64,000 nucleotides of DNA. It comes from Streptomyces sp. NRRL F-5135 (GTDB lineage Bacteria; Actinomycetota; Actinomycetes; Streptomycetales; Streptomycetaceae). Shown here piece by piece: positions 1-8,657 of this stretch. The stretch lies in assembly GCF_000719775.1 (NCBI RefSeq), contig NZ_JOHR01000016.1, positions 112,669 through 176,668 of the forward strand. Reading direction: 5' to 3'. A model generated the notes under the pieces. That model was not told where the DNA came from and did not search any database. It saw nothing but the letters and a program-made list of their open reading frames with translations. The position numbers and the translations under genes are program-made. Position 1 is the first letter of the stretch; each line of letters starts with the position of its first letter.

Positions 1-567
1 ACCGATGACACAGGCGCGGATCACATCGGCACCGATGGCAGGAGCACCGATCACCGGGGCGGTCACACCACGAGCAGTCGCGCCGCGGGAACCCACCACC
101 ACGCCGCTCCCCCCGTCGCCGCCGAACGGGTGCCGCAGGTCGGTCTGACCGCCGCCGCCGCCATGGTCGGCCACAGCGTGATGGACGGCATCGCGCTCGG
201 CGCGGCCTTCCAGGTCGGCGGGGGCATGGGCATCGCCGTGGCCCTCGCCGTGATCGCCCATGACTTCGCGGACGGCTTCAACACGTACACGATCACCAGC
301 CTGTACGGGAACCGCCGCCGCAAGGCGATCGCGATGCTGTTCGCGGACGCCGTCGCGCCGGTCGCGGGCGCCGCGTCCACGCTGCTGTTCACCCTCCCCG
401 AAGAGGCGCTCGGCAGCTACCTCGGTTTCTTCGGCGGCGCCCTGCTCTATCTCGCCGCCGCCGAGATCCTGCCCGAGGCCCACCACGAGCACCCGGCGCG
501 TTCCACCCTCCTGTGCACGGTCCTGGGGGTGTGTTTCATCTGGCTGGTGGTGGGCGTCGCCGGCTGA
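1..567 (+). CDS. ZIP-family metal transporter, 3' part (5' end outside window)
   Basis: The reading frame is open from the first base of the window and ends at a TGA at 565-567, so this is the C-terminal part of a longer protein. The first ~42 codons are a His-, Thr- and Gly-rich stretch typical of the cytoplasmic metal-binding loop of ZIP transporters. It is followed by helices carrying the family signatures HSVMDGIALGAAF and HDFADGFN, where the His, Asp and Glu-like positions form the metal path. The family imports Zn2+ or other divalent cations across the plasma membrane. The last helix ends in a hydrophobic run (LGVCFIWLVVGVAG). The next gene is convergent, so it is not part of the cobalamin operon. 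The actual substrate cannot be read from the sequence; proximity to corrin genes makes cobalt or nickel a possibility only. Confidence 0.85.
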   Translation, partial: TDDTGADHIGTDGRSTDHRGGHTTSSRAAGTHHHAAPPVAAERVPQVGLTAAAAMVGHSVMDGIALGAAFQVGGGMGIAVALAVIAHDFADGFNTYTITSLYGNRRRKAIAMLFADAVAPVAGAASTLLFTLPEEALGSYLGFFGGALLYLAAAEILPEAHHEHPARSTLLCTVLGVCFIWLVVGVAG

Positions 568-692
568 GCCACCGCGTCGCACACGACACGGTACGGAGCC
601 CGCCCGCGCCCCACGGGCCCGCGCCCCGTAGGCCCGTACCGTACGGATTCGCGCCCGGCGGGCCGCCGCCCCGTCCTCGTCCCCTCGCCGGC

Positions 693-2108
693 TCACGCCG
701 CGCACCGTTCCACGAACCGCCGCGCCATGCGCGGAGTCGCCGCCCAGTGCGTGTGCAGATAGCTCGCGTGCACGCCGCCCCGGACGAACCCCTCCAGCCG
801 ACGGGCCGGGTGCACCACTCCCCATGCCGCCTCCGGCCCCGCCGCCGGCTCCAGCACGGTCCGGTGGAACTCGTGCCCGCGCACCCGGGTCCCCGCCGCC
901 GCGAGCGTGCTGTCACCGACCGCCACCGCCTCCCGGTAGCCCAGCGTCAGCCGCTCCGACATCCGCGCGTCGGCGTCCAGCACCCCGCACATCGGCTTCT
1001 CGTCCAGGGAGCGCGCGAGATACAGCAGCCCGGCGCACTCCGCCGCGACCGGCGCACCGGCGTGCGCCAGTTTGGCGACGGCCGCGCGCAAGGGCTCGTT
1101 GGCGGACAGCTCCGGCGCGTACACCTCGGGGAAGCCGCCCCCGATGACCAGCCCCTTGGTGCCCTCCGGCAGCCGTTCGTCCCGCAACGGGTCGAACGGC
1201 ACGACCTCGGCGCCAGCCGCCGTCAGCAGCTCGGTGTGTTCCGCGTACGAGAACGTGAACGCGGAACCGCCGGCGACGGCGACCACGGGCCGCCCCGCGC
1301 GGTCCGCGCCGGCGATCGGTTCGATCCCCGGCTGCCACGCCACCGCGTCCAGCGGCGGCGCGCTGCGCGCCAGCGCCAGCAGCGCGGGCAGGTCGCAGCC
1401 CGCCCGCACCCGGTCGGCCAGCGCCCGCATCGACCGCACCGCGTCCGTGTGCCGCTCGGCCACCGGGACCAGCCCCAGGTGCCGGGAGGGCGTGCCCAGC
1501 AGGTCGGTCCGGCGCAGCACGCCCAGCACCGGTACGCCCGACCCGTCCAGCGCGTCCCGCAGCAGCCGCTCGTGCCGGTCCGTGGCGACCTTGTTGAGGA
1601 TCACCCCGCCGATCCGCACCTCCGGGTCCCACGACGCGAAACCGTGCACCAGCGCCGCGACCGAACGGGACTGGGACGAGGCGTCCACCACCAGCACCAC
1701 CGGCGCGCGCAGCAGCTTCGAGACCTGGGCGGTGGAGGCCAGCTCCCCCTGCCCGGACGCACCGTCGTAGAGCCCCATGACCCCCTCGACGACCGCCAGG
1801 TCCGCGCCCGCGGCCCCGTGCGCGAACAGCGGCCCGATCAGACCGGGACCGCACATGTACGCGTCGAGGTTCCGGCCGGGCCGCGGCCCGGACCCGGTCG
1901 TCGCCCCGGACCCGCCGGACGCCGACGGAACCGGCGAACCGGACGCCACCGCCAGCGCGTGGTAGCCCGGATCGATGTAGTCCGGCCCCACCTTGTGCGG
2001 GGAGACGGCCAGACCGCGTTCCGAGAAGGCCGCCATCAGGCCCGTCGCGACGGTGGTCTTGCCGCTGCCCGAGGAGGGCGCGGCGACGACCAGGCGCGGG
2101 ACGTTCAC
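693..2108 (-). CDS. cobB: Cobyrinate a,c-diamide synthase (CobB/CbiA)
   Basis: This 471-aa glutamine-dependent amidotransferase amidates carboxylates a and c of the corrin ring during adenosylcobalamin synthesis in the cytoplasm. The N-terminus has the dethiobiotin-synthetase-like P-loop (APSSGSGKTT, residues ~9-18). The C-terminal class I glutaminase domain has the nucleophile Cys in AECAGLLY (~358) and a late His in YLHTHW. The GTG start is chosen because it overlaps the cobO stop by four bases (GTGA), a translational-coupling arrangement; the preceding codon is also GTG and cannot be excluded. It is the last gene of the minus-strand cobalamin operon. An insert of Gly/Ser/Pro-rich residues lies around residues 45-70 (SGSPVPSASGG onward), absent from most homologues I know, and probably a surface loop. 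Confidence 0.93.
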   Translation of the reverse strand: MNVPRLVVAAPSSGSGKTTVATGLMAAFSERGLAVSPHKVGPDYIDPGYHALAVASGSPVPSASGGSGATTGSGPRPGRNLDAYMCGPGLIGPLFAHGAAGADLAVVEGVMGLYDGASGQGELASTAQVSKLLRAPVVLVVDASSQSRSVAALVHGFASWDPEVRIGGVILNKVATDRHERLLRDALDGSGVPVLGVLRRTDLLGTPSRHLGLVPVAERHTDAVRSMRALADRVRAGCDLPALLALARSAPPLDAVAWQPGIEPIAGADRAGRPVVAVAGGSAFTFSYAEHTELLTAAGAEVVPFDPLRDERLPEGTKGLVIGGGFPEVYAPELSANEPLRAAVAKLAHAGAPVAAECAGLLYLARSLDEKPMCGVLDADARMSERLTLGYREAVAVGDSTLAAAGTRVRGHEFHRTVLEPAAGPEAAWGVVHPARRLEGFVRGGVHASYLHTHWAATPRMARRFVERCAA

Positions 2109-2704
2109 CACTCGATGCCTCTCTGCCCCTTCTGGCCCGCGTCCATCGGGTGCTTGATCTTCGTCATCTCCGTGACGAGATCCGCGAACTCCTTGAGCTT
2201 CTCCGGCGCGTTGCGACCCGTGATCACGACGTGCTGGCTGCCCGGGCGGTCCCGCAGCACCTCGATCACCTCGTCCGTGTCCACCCAGCCCCAGTGCAGC
2301 GGATACGCGAACTCGTCCAGCACGTACAGCTTGTGCGTCTCGGCCGCGAGGTCCCGCTTGACCTGCTCCCAGCCCTCGCGCGCCGCCTCCTCGTTGGAGA
2401 GCTGGCTGTCGCGCTGCACCCACGACCAGCCCTCGCCCATCTTGTGCCAGACGACGCTGCCGCCCTCGCCGCTCGCCCCCAGCACGGTGAGCGCCTTCTC
2501 CTCGCCGACCCGCCACTTCGCCGACTTCACGAACTGGAACACACCGATCGGCCAGCCCTGGGTCCATGCCCGCAGCGCGAGCCCGAAGGCCGCCGTCGAC
2601 TTGCCCTTTCCGGTGCCGGTGTGGACGAGGACGAGCGGACGGTTGCGGCGCTGACGGGTCGTCAGTCCGTCGTCCGGGACGGTCTCCGGTTGTCCTTTCG
2701 GCAT
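2105..2704 (-). CDS. cobO: Cob(I)yrinic acid a,c-diamide adenosyltransferase (CobO/BtuR type)
   Basis: This 199-aa enzyme attaches the 5'-deoxyadenosyl group of ATP to the cobalt of cob(I)yrinate diamide. The P-loop variant GTGKGKST (residues ~30-37), followed by AAFGLALRA, is diagnostic of the CobA/CobO/BtuR family. A conserved YVLDEF stretch, then VVITGRNAP, sits in the second half. Length is standard for the family. The ATG start overlaps the stop of the upstream chelatase gene by one base (TAATG) and the stop overlaps cobB by four, so the three genes are translationally coupled and expressed as one unit under the upstream cobalamin riboswitch. Nothing is missing or unusual. Confidence 0.95.
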   Translation of the reverse strand: MPKGQPETVPDDGLTTRQRRNRPLVLVHTGTGKGKSTAAFGLALRAWTQGWPIGVFQFVKSAKWRVGEEKALTVLGASGEGGSVVWHKMGEGWSWVQRDSQLSNEEAAREGWEQVKRDLAAETHKLYVLDEFAYPLHWGWVDTDEVIEVLRDRPGSQHVVITGRNAPEKLKEFADLVTEMTKIKHPMDAGQKGQRGIEW

Positions 2705-5070
2705 TACGCGGCCCTCCTGTTCGTGTTCTTGACGGCCTTACCGGTCCCACCGGTCCTGCCGGTCTTCTCGGTCCGGTCGGTTGTCCTGGTCCCGCCCGTC
2801 GCGGCGGCGGTGGACACGGAAGCCGCCCCGGGCGCCCGTACGCCGGCCCTCTGGCCGTCGGCTCCCCGGCGCCCGGCACCCTGGGCTCCGGCCCCTCGCG
2901 TTCCGCCGGCCCCTCGCTTTCCGAATTCGCCCTGGACGTCCCTGACCAGCCCGGCGATGCTGTCGGCCCGCAGTTCGTCCAGGGTGACGGCCGTACCGCC
3001 CAGCGCGCCCGCGAGTGTTCCGGCCAGCCCGAGCCGTACCGGCCCCGACTCGCAGTCCACGACCACCGCCGCCGTCCCCTCCGCCGCGTGCAGCCGCGCC
3101 GCTCGCGTCGCCAGCCCCAGCGGGTCCCCGCCGCCCGTCGCCCGCCCGTCCGTCACGACCACCAGCAGCGGGCGCCGCACGGGATCCCGCAGCCGCTCCA
3201 CCCGCAGGACGTCATGGGCCTTCAGCAACCCGGCGGCGAGCGGTGTCCGCCCGCCCGTCGGCAGCGTGTCCAGCCGGGCCGCCGCCGCGTCGACCGACGA
3301 CGTCGGCGGCAGCGCGAGCGCCGCTTCCTTCCCGCGGAAGGTGACCAGGCCGACCTTGTCGCGCCGCTGGTAGGCGTCCAGCAGCAGTGAGAGCACCGCC
3401 CCCTTCACCGCGCTCATGCGCTGCCGGGCCGCCATCGACCCGGACGCGTCGACCAGGAACAGCACCAGGTTCCCCTCGCGGCCCTCCCGGGTCGCCTGCC
3501 GCAGGTCGTCCCGGCGGACCACCAGCCCGGGGCCGGAGCGCCCGCGCGCCCGCTGGTGCGGCGCCGCCGCCCTGACCGTGGCCGACAGGTGAAGCTTGGT
3601 CAGGACGCTCCGGGGGCGCCGGGAGCCCGTCGTCCTGCCGTGCTCCGTACGGGCCCGGGAGCGGCGTCCTGCCGCGCCCTCGCCGAGCCCCGGCACGCTG
3701 AGCGTCTTCGTACGGAACGGTTCCCCGGCCCGTACGGCGGACCGTTCCCCGGCTCCGGGCCCGGCCGCCGGGCCCGAGCCGTCCGGGGCCCGGGGCCGTT
3801 CCTGACCGGGCCGCTGCTCCGCGGCGTCGGGCGCGGTACCGTCCTCGCCGGGTGCCTCGTCCCGTCCGGGCGCGGCCGGCTCTCGCGGACCGGCCTGCGG
3901 CGGCGGGCCGTCCTCGTCCGCGGGACCGCCGTTCCCGTTCCCGCCCCCGCCCCCGTCCCCGGGGCCGTCCGGGCCGGGGCCGTCCGGGCCGGAGCCGTCG
4001 CCGGCCGGACCGCCGTCCGGACCGCCGTCCGGATCCTCCGGGCCCGGGTCGTCGTCCCCGGCGAACTCCTCCAGCGTCTCGTCCAGCTTGTCCTCGTCCA
4101 GCCCCGGCGCGTCGAAGGGCGAGCGCCGCCGCCGGTGGGGGAGCGCCAGCAGCGCGGCCTGCCGTACGTCCGCGGCCGTGACGTCCGTACGCCCCGCCCA
4201 CGCGGCCAGCGCCACGGCGGTCCGCGCCATCACGATGTCCGCCCGCATCCCGTCCACCTCGAACGCGGCGCAGGTCGCGGCTATCTGCCGGAGCGCGGTG
4301 TCCCCCAGCCGTACCTCCGGCAGCAACGCGCGCGCGGCGACGATCCGCGTCCGCAGCGCGTCCTCCTCGTCGGCCCAGCGCGCGGCGAACCCGGCCGGAT
4401 CGTCGTCGTACGCGAGCCGCCGCCGTACGACCTCCACCCGCTCGTCCGGCTCGCGCGAGGCCGCGACCTCCACCGTCAGCCCGAAGCGGTCGAGCAGCTG
4501 CGGCCGCAGCTCGCCCTCCTCCGGATTCATCGTCCCGACGAGCAGGAAACGGGCGGCGTGCCGTACGGAGACGCCCTCGCGCTCGACGTACGACGACCCC
4601 ATGGCCGCCGCGTCCAGCAACGAGTCGATCAGGTGGTCGTGCAGCAGGTTGACCTCGTCGACGTACAGCACCCCGCGGTGCGCCTCGGCGAGCAGCCCCG
4701 GCTCGAACGCCTTCACGCCCTCCGCCAGGGCGCGTTCGATGTCCAGCGCGCCGACGAGCCGGTCCTCCGACGCGCCCACCGGCAGCTCGACCATCCGGGC
4801 GGCCCGGGCCGCACCGGGGCGCCCGGGCTCGTGCGGTCCGTCCGGGCAGCGCGGATCGGGCGCGGCGGGATCACAGCTGAACCGGCACCCGCCGACCACC
4901 GACACCTCGGGCAGCAGCGTGGCCAGGGCGCGCACGGCCGTGGACTTCGCCGTGCCCTTCTCGCCCCGGACCAGGACTCCGCCGACCGCCGGGCTGACCG
5001 CGTTCAGCAGCAGGCCGAGCCGCAGATCGTCCATCCCCACCACGGCGGTGAACGGGAAAGGGGTGCTCAT
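2704..5070 (-). CDS. Putative cobalto-/magnesium chelatase with AAA+ and vWA domains (ChlI-ChlD fusion)
   Basis: The 788-aa protein fuses the two accessory subunits of a metal chelatase. An N-terminal AAA+ ATPase (~1-330) has Walker A GEKGTAKST and a Walker B-like YVDEVNLL. An acidic, Gly/Pro/Asp-rich linker (~340-480) follows, then a C-terminal von Willebrand A domain with the MIDAS motif DASGSM (Asp ~541). In cobalamin-making actinomycetes such proteins serve the CobN cobaltochelatase that inserts cobalt into hydrogenobyrinate diamide; no cobN is present in this window. The start has a good ribosome site (GAAGGAG, about 9 nt before ATG). About 110 bp separates it from cobQ, and it overlaps cobO by one base. 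The linker composition looks like low-complexity drift rather than a separate domain. Confidence 0.9.
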   Translation of the reverse strand: MSTPFPFTAVVGMDDLRLGLLLNAVSPAVGGVLVRGEKGTAKSTAVRALATLLPEVSVVGGCRFSCDPAAPDPRCPDGPHEPGRPGAARAARMVELPVGASEDRLVGALDIERALAEGVKAFEPGLLAEAHRGVLYVDEVNLLHDHLIDSLLDAAAMGSSYVEREGVSVRHAARFLLVGTMNPEEGELRPQLLDRFGLTVEVAASREPDERVEVVRRRLAYDDDPAGFAARWADEEDALRTRIVAARALLPEVRLGDTALRQIAATCAAFEVDGMRADIVMARTAVALAAWAGRTDVTAADVRQAALLALPHRRRRSPFDAPGLDEDKLDETLEEFAGDDDPGPEDPDGGPDGGPAGDGSGPDGPGPDGPGDGGGGGNGNGGPADEDGPPPQAGPREPAAPGRDEAPGEDGTAPDAAEQRPGQERPRAPDGSGPAAGPGAGERSAVRAGEPFRTKTLSVPGLGEGAAGRRSRARTEHGRTTGSRRPRSVLTKLHLSATVRAAAPHQRARGRSGPGLVVRRDDLRQATREGREGNLVLFLVDASGSMAARQRMSAVKGAVLSLLLDAYQRRDKVGLVTFRGKEAALALPPTSSVDAAAARLDTLPTGGRTPLAAGLLKAHDVLRVERLRDPVRRPLLVVVTDGRATGGGDPLGLATRAARLHAAEGTAAVVVDCESGPVRLGLAGTLAGALGGTAVTLDELRADSIAGLVRDVQGEFGKRGAGGTRGAGAQGAGRRGADGQRAGVRAPGAASVSTAAATGGTRTTDRTEKTGRTGGTGKAVKNTNRRAA

Positions 5071-5182
5071 ATGCTGATCGCTCCTTCGAGAGGTTCGCGT
5101 ACGGCAGCTTGGGTGCGGGGGGCAGGGGGGACGGAGCGGACAGAGCGGGCGGGCCGGCCGGGCCGGGTCGGACGTCGAGAGG

Positions 5183-6736
5183 TCACGACGGCGCCCCCGG
5201 CGGGACGAACGGCAGTGCCCCGGGCGCCCCCTCCTCGATCAGCCGCCACAGCGCGTCCGTGTCCGCGTGCTCCTCGACCAGATCGCCGAGAAGGTCGAGC
5301 TGTGCCTCGCGCAGCACGCCGAAGCTCGTGTCGGGCGCCGGTACGAAACGCCGGCCCGCGGCCCGCGCCGCCTCCGTCAGGAACGCCCGCCGGAACGCGT
5401 CGCTCTCCAGCGCCCCGTGCCAGTGCGTTCCCTGCACGGACCCCACCCGGCAGCCGTCCAGCGCGCGCCCCGCCTCGTCGGAGGCGAACGCCTCGCCGCC
5501 GAGCACCCGGGCGACGCCATGGTGGATCTCGTACCCCTCGACAGGTTCGCCGAGCGCCACACCGGCCGGCCGGGCCAGCGTCTTCTCGCGCGCGAACCGG
5601 ACCCGTACGGGCAGCAGTCCCAGCCCGGCCACCGTGCCGGCCCGCGACTCCACCTCGTCGTCGATGCGCTCGCCCAGGATCTGGTAGCCCCCGCAGATCC
5701 CCAGCACCGGGCGCCCCTCGGCGGCCCGCCGGGCGAGCGCGTCGGCGAGGCCGCGCTCCCGCAGCCACTCCAGGGCCCGCACCGTGCCGCGCGTGCCCGG
5801 CACCACGGCGAGGTCCGCGTCCGCCAGTTCCTCCGGCCGGTCCACGAAGCGGACCACGACCCCCGGTTCGGCGGCCAGCGCGTCCACGTCCGTGAAGTTG
5901 GACATGAGCGGTACGGCGCAGACCGCGACCCGCAGCACGTCCTCGCCGTACGGGGCCGCCGGCCGCGACTCGCGCACCGCCCCGCGCAGCGACACCCGCA
6001 GGCCGTCCTCCTCGTCGATGCCCAGGCCGTGCCGCCACGGCAGGACGCCCACCGTGGGCCGCCCCGTCAGCGCGCGCAGCATGTCGAGCCCCGGCTCCAG
6101 CAGGGACACGTCCCCCCGGAACTTGTTGACCAGATAACCCGCCACCAGCGCCTGGTCCTCGGGGCTCAGCAGCGCGGTCGTCCCGAAGAAGGAGGCGAAG
6201 ACCCCGCCGCGGTCGATGTCCCCGACCACGACCACCGGCAGCCGCGCGGCCCGCGCGATGCCCATGTTCACGATGTCGGTACGGCGCAGATTGATCTCCG
6301 CCGGGCTGCCCGCTCCCTCGCAGATCACCGCGTCGTAGCCGCTCCGCAGCTCCTCCAGGCACTCCAGGACCGGCCCGAGCAGCGCCTCCTGCCGCCCGCC
6401 GTGGTAACCGCGGGCACTGAGCTCGCCCACCGGACGGCCCATCAGCACCACCTGGCTGCTGCGGTCGCTGCCCGGTTTCAGCAGGACGGGATTCATCAGC
6501 GCGGTCGGTTCCACCCGTGCCGCCTGCGCCTGCATCGCCTGTGCCCGGCCGATCTCCGCGCCCTCACGGGTCACGAACGAGTTCAGCGACATGTTCTGTC
6601 CCTTGAAGGGCGCCACCTTCACGCCCCGGCGCACGAGCCAGCGGCAGATTCCCGCCGTCACCACGCTCTTGCCCGCGTCGGAGGTGGTCCCGGCGATCAG
6701 CAGCCCGCCCCCGCGCCCCCGCCCGTTCCGGCTCAT
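5183..6736 (-). CDS. cobQ: Cobyric acid synthase (CobQ/CbiP)
   Basis: This 517-aa amidotransferase adds four amides (positions b, d, e, g) to adenosylcobyrinate diamide. It has the N-terminal P-loop-like GTTSDAGKS (~16-24), the family block [10 protein letters not shown], the [11 protein letters not shown] motif, and a C-terminal glutaminase domain with the nucleophile Cys in [11 protein letters not shown] (~347) and a downstream His in THWHGALE. Length is typical. The ATG start overlaps the stop of cbiB by four bases (ATGA), so the two are coupled. An ORF extends far upstream in this frame but only the ATG at 6736 puts MSRNGRG directly before the conserved start. The ~110-bp gap downstream to the chelatase gene shows no terminator. 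Confidence 0.95.
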   Translation of the reverse strand: MSRNGRGRGGGLLIAGTTSDAGKSVVTAGICRWLVRRGVKVAPFKGQNMSLNSFVTREGAEIGRAQAMQAQAARVEPTALMNPVLLKPGSDRSSQVVLMGRPVGELSARGYHGGRQEALLGPVLECLEELRSGYDAVICEGAGSPAEINLRRTDIVNMGIARAARLPVVVVGDIDRGGVFASFFGTTALLSPEDQALVAGYLVNKFRGDVSLLEPGLDMLRALTGRPTVGVLPWRHGLGIDEEDGLRVSLRGAVRESRPAAPYGEDVLRVAVCAVPLMSNFTDVDALAAEPGVVVRFVDRPEELADADLAVVPGTRGTVRALEWLRERGLADALARRAAEGRPVLGICGGYQILGERIDDEVESRAGTVAGLGLLPVRVRFAREKTLARPAGVALGEPVEGYEIHHGVARVLGGEAFASDEAGRALDGCRVGSVQGTHWHGALESDAFRRAFLTEAARAAGRRFVPAPDTSFGVLREAQLDLLGDLVEEHADTDALWRLIEEGAPGALPFVPPGAPS

Positions 6737-7929
6737 GCCCCGCGCCCCTTCCCCGCTGACGTCGTACGCCGTTCCGCGGCGTGCCGCAGCGCGCCGTACG
6801 CGAACCGCCCCGCGACACAGGTCATCAGGGCGAGCGCGGACACCCGGCCGGACAGCCGCACGGCCCGCTCGATGTCCGGGACCTCGACGGGCCGCCCCTC
6901 GCCGTTCAGGACGGGCCGGTGCTCCACGCGCCCGGCGTACGCCAGGGTGCCCCCGAGCCGTACGCCCAGCGCGCCGGCGAACGCCGCCTCCACCGGCCCC
7001 GCGTTCGGGCTCGGATGACGGTGCGCGTCCGCGCGCAGCGCCCGGAGCGCGCCGCGCGGATCGCCGCCCGCCACCACGGCCAGGGCGGCCGTCAGCCGGG
7101 CGCCCGGCCATCCGGCGAGGTCGTCGAGGCGGGCCGAGGCCCAGCCGAACCGGCGGTGGCGCGGTGACAGGTGACCCACCATCGCGTCCAGCGTGTTCAC
7201 CGCCCGGAAGCCCACCAGCCCCGGCACCCCCGCGACGGCGCCCCAGACGAGCGCCCCCACGACGGCGTCGGAGGTGTTCTCCGCGACGGACTCCACCACC
7301 GCGCGCGCGATCTGCCCGCCGTCCAGGGCCTGCGGGTCGCGCCCGCACAGGTGTGGCAGCCGCTGCCGGGCGAGGCCGAGGTCCCCCGCGGCGAGTGCCT
7401 CGCCGATGGCGCGGGCCTCCCGCCCCAGTGAGGTACCGCCGACGACGGCCCAGGTGGCGGCGGCGGTCAGGGCGACGGGTGCGAGCGCGCCGGGGGAGGC
7501 CGGGGGAGCGGGGGCGGCGGCGGTGTCACCACGCGCGACGCGTACGTCTCGCACGCCCCACAGGTCCCGCGCGCCACCTACTTCGCGTACGCCGCGCACT
7601 CCGCGTATGCCGCGTATGCCGCGTACGCCGCGCACTCCGCGTATGCCGCGTACGCCGCGCACTCCGCGTACGCCGCGCGCGGCGAGTGCCGCGACCGTGA
7701 CGGCTCCACCGGCGCACACCGCCGTGTGCAGTGCGCCCCAGCCCCGGTGATCGCGCCACAGGACTCGTTCCACGGCCCCCGCGGCCCTGCCGAACGCCGC
7801 GACGGGATGCCCCCGGCGCGGATCACCGAGCAGCCGGTCGGCCACGAGGCCGGCGGCGGCACCGTACGCGAAAACCCGCTCGGCGGCCGGACCACGGCCG
7901 CCCGCGGCGGCTGAACCGCAGCCAGGCAT
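6733..7929 (-). CDS. cbiB: Adenosylcobinamide-phosphate synthase (CbiB/CobD), with tripeptide-repeat insertion
   Basis: An integral membrane enzyme that joins cobyric acid to aminopropanol (phosphate) to give adenosylcobinamide (phosphate). Family blocks include [16 protein letters not shown] near the N-terminus, [26 protein letters not shown] and [17 protein letters not shown]. At 398 aa it is about 70-80 residues longer than usual. The excess is a low-complexity segment at ~86-150 made of ten consecutive GVR/GIR tripeptides followed by Pro/Ala-rich residues, lying between the first helices. It is the first gene of the operon and its 5' leader holds a cobalamin riboswitch. A weak GAGG precedes the ATG by about 11 nt, consistent with a leader whose ribosome access is regulated. 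Confidence 0.92.
   Translation of the reverse strand: MPGCGSAAAGGRGPAAERVFAYGAAAGLVADRLLGDPRRGHPVAAFGRAAGAVERVLWRDHRGWGALHTAVCAGGAVTVAALAARGVRGVRGVRGIRGVRGVRGIRGIRGVRGVREVGGARDLWGVRDVRVARGDTAAAPAPPASPGALAPVALTAAATWAVVGGTSLGREARAIGEALAAGDLGLARQRLPHLCGRDPQALDGGQIARAVVESVAENTSDAVVGALVWGAVAGVPGLVGFRAVNTLDAMVGHLSPRHRRFGWASARLDDLAGWPGARLTAALAVVAGGDPRGALRALRADAHRHPSPNAGPVEAAFAGALGVRLGGTLAYAGRVEHRPVLNGEGRPVEVPDIERAVRLSGRVSALALMTCVAGRFAYGALRHAAERRTTSAGKGRGA
7585..7674 (-). repeat. Ten tandem 9-nt units encoding GVR/GIR tripeptides inside cbiB
   Basis: The minus strand carries ten imperfect copies of a 9-bp unit that on the plus strand reads roughly GCGTACGCC, GCGTATGCC or GCGCACTCC. Because the period is a multiple of three, the frame stays open and codes for residues 86-115 of CbiB as GVR or GIR repeats. 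It looks like replication-slippage expansion in a tolerated loop. Confidence 0.9.
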
Positions 7930-7944
7930 GGCGAATCGTCCTCA

Positions 7945-8135
7945 CTCAGGGTCCGCGCCCCGGCTCGACGTGACGCGGCGGCGAGAGTTCCTGGCTCCTG
8001 CGAGCGGCGCCCGGGGTGGGACGGCGCTCACAGTGACAGTGGCGGGACCGCGCCGGATTCGCACCGGCTTCCTCTCCATGCCGCCGTGTATGGCCCCGGA
8101 AGTCCACCACGCTCGAGAACACCCGTCAACTCGTC
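7945..8135 (-). promoter_or_regulatory. Cobalamin riboswitch in the cbiB operon leader
   Basis: Reading the minus strand, the conserved core GGAAGCCGGTGCGAATCC (complement of about 8056-8073) is followed by GGCGCGGTCCCGCCACTGT, the hallmark of the AdoCbl-binding class (Rfam cobalamin element), and then by GAGCCAGGAACTCTC on the 3' side. The element lies directly upstream of cbiB, ending within about 30 nt of its start codon. This suggests B12-dependent repression of the whole five-gene operon, possibly by occluding the ribosome site. Exact ends are estimated from the usual ~190-nt size. Confidence 0.9.
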
Positions 8136-8237
8136 CTTGACCTGCGACGGAACAGTGTGCCGAGCCCCACACGAGGCCGTGTCGTCCCTATATGGGCCCT
8201 CTTGCGGCACGAGTGGCACAGGGGCGGCACGAGAGGC

Positions 8238-8282
8238 AGGAGTCGGCCCCGGCACACACCTGGTGCGCCGGGGCCGACTCCT
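8238..8282 (-). terminator. Hairpin terminator downstream of the pit operon
   Basis: A perfect 16-bp inverted repeat (8238-8253 with 8267-8282, 13-nt loop) lies between the end of the small membrane-protein gene and the start of the cobalamin leader. It has no T-tract, as is common in Streptomyces. It would end transcription of the pit unit and insulate the riboswitch. Confidence 0.75.
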
Positions 8283-8338
8283 CTGTGTAATCCCGCGGGC
8301 TCGTGGGCGCGGCCGGCGCCGCCGCCCGCCGCGCCGGG

Positions 8339-8566
8339 TCAGGCGACGATCAGATAGATCCCGTACGCCACCGCCGCCGCGCACAGCGCGAAGCAGGCGT
8401 AGGCCAGCACCTGCCCCGTGCGGGCGGCGCCGCCCGCGCTCCGGGCCCCGGCGGACTCCTGCCTGGCCAGGCTCACCACGCCCAGGGCGAACAGGCCCAC
8501 GAGGGCGACCGTGGCCGCGAGGCTCACGCCGAAGACGGCTCCCAGGGCCGCCCAGTCGATGTTCAT
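8339..8566 (-). CDS. Small two-helix membrane protein downstream of pit
   Basis: A 75-aa protein with two predicted transmembrane segments (about residues 8-32, and 52-74 from TGQVLAYACF to the end), joined by a short Arg/Ala/Gly-rich loop that should face the cytoplasm. It lies ~90 bp downstream of the phosphate transporter gene on the same strand, and a strong hairpin follows, so the two probably share a transcript. I do not recognise a named family and no catalytic motif is visible. Co-location suggests an accessory or unrelated co-transcribed membrane protein; no function is claimed. Confidence 0.8.
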   Translation of the reverse strand: MNIDWAALGAVFGVSLAATVALVGLFALGVVSLARQESAGARSAGGAARTGQVLAYACFALCAAAVAYGIYLIVA

Positions 8567-8657
8567 CGTCTTCTCCGCTCCTCTGATCCTCTGGTCACGC
8601 GCGCTTGCGATGGTGCGATCCCGCGGCTCCGCCCTCCCGCGGAGCCGCGGGGACCCC

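Noticed and set aside
693..2654. Long plus-strand ORFs opposite the cobalamin operon
   Set aside because: They are anti-sense shadows of cobB and cobO: Arg/Pro/His-rich with no motifs, explained by high GC codon bias.
7570..7690. Regular short repeats that could be read as a CRISPR array
   Set aside because: Period is 9 bp with no spacers, it is in frame within cbiB and codes for tripeptide repeats.
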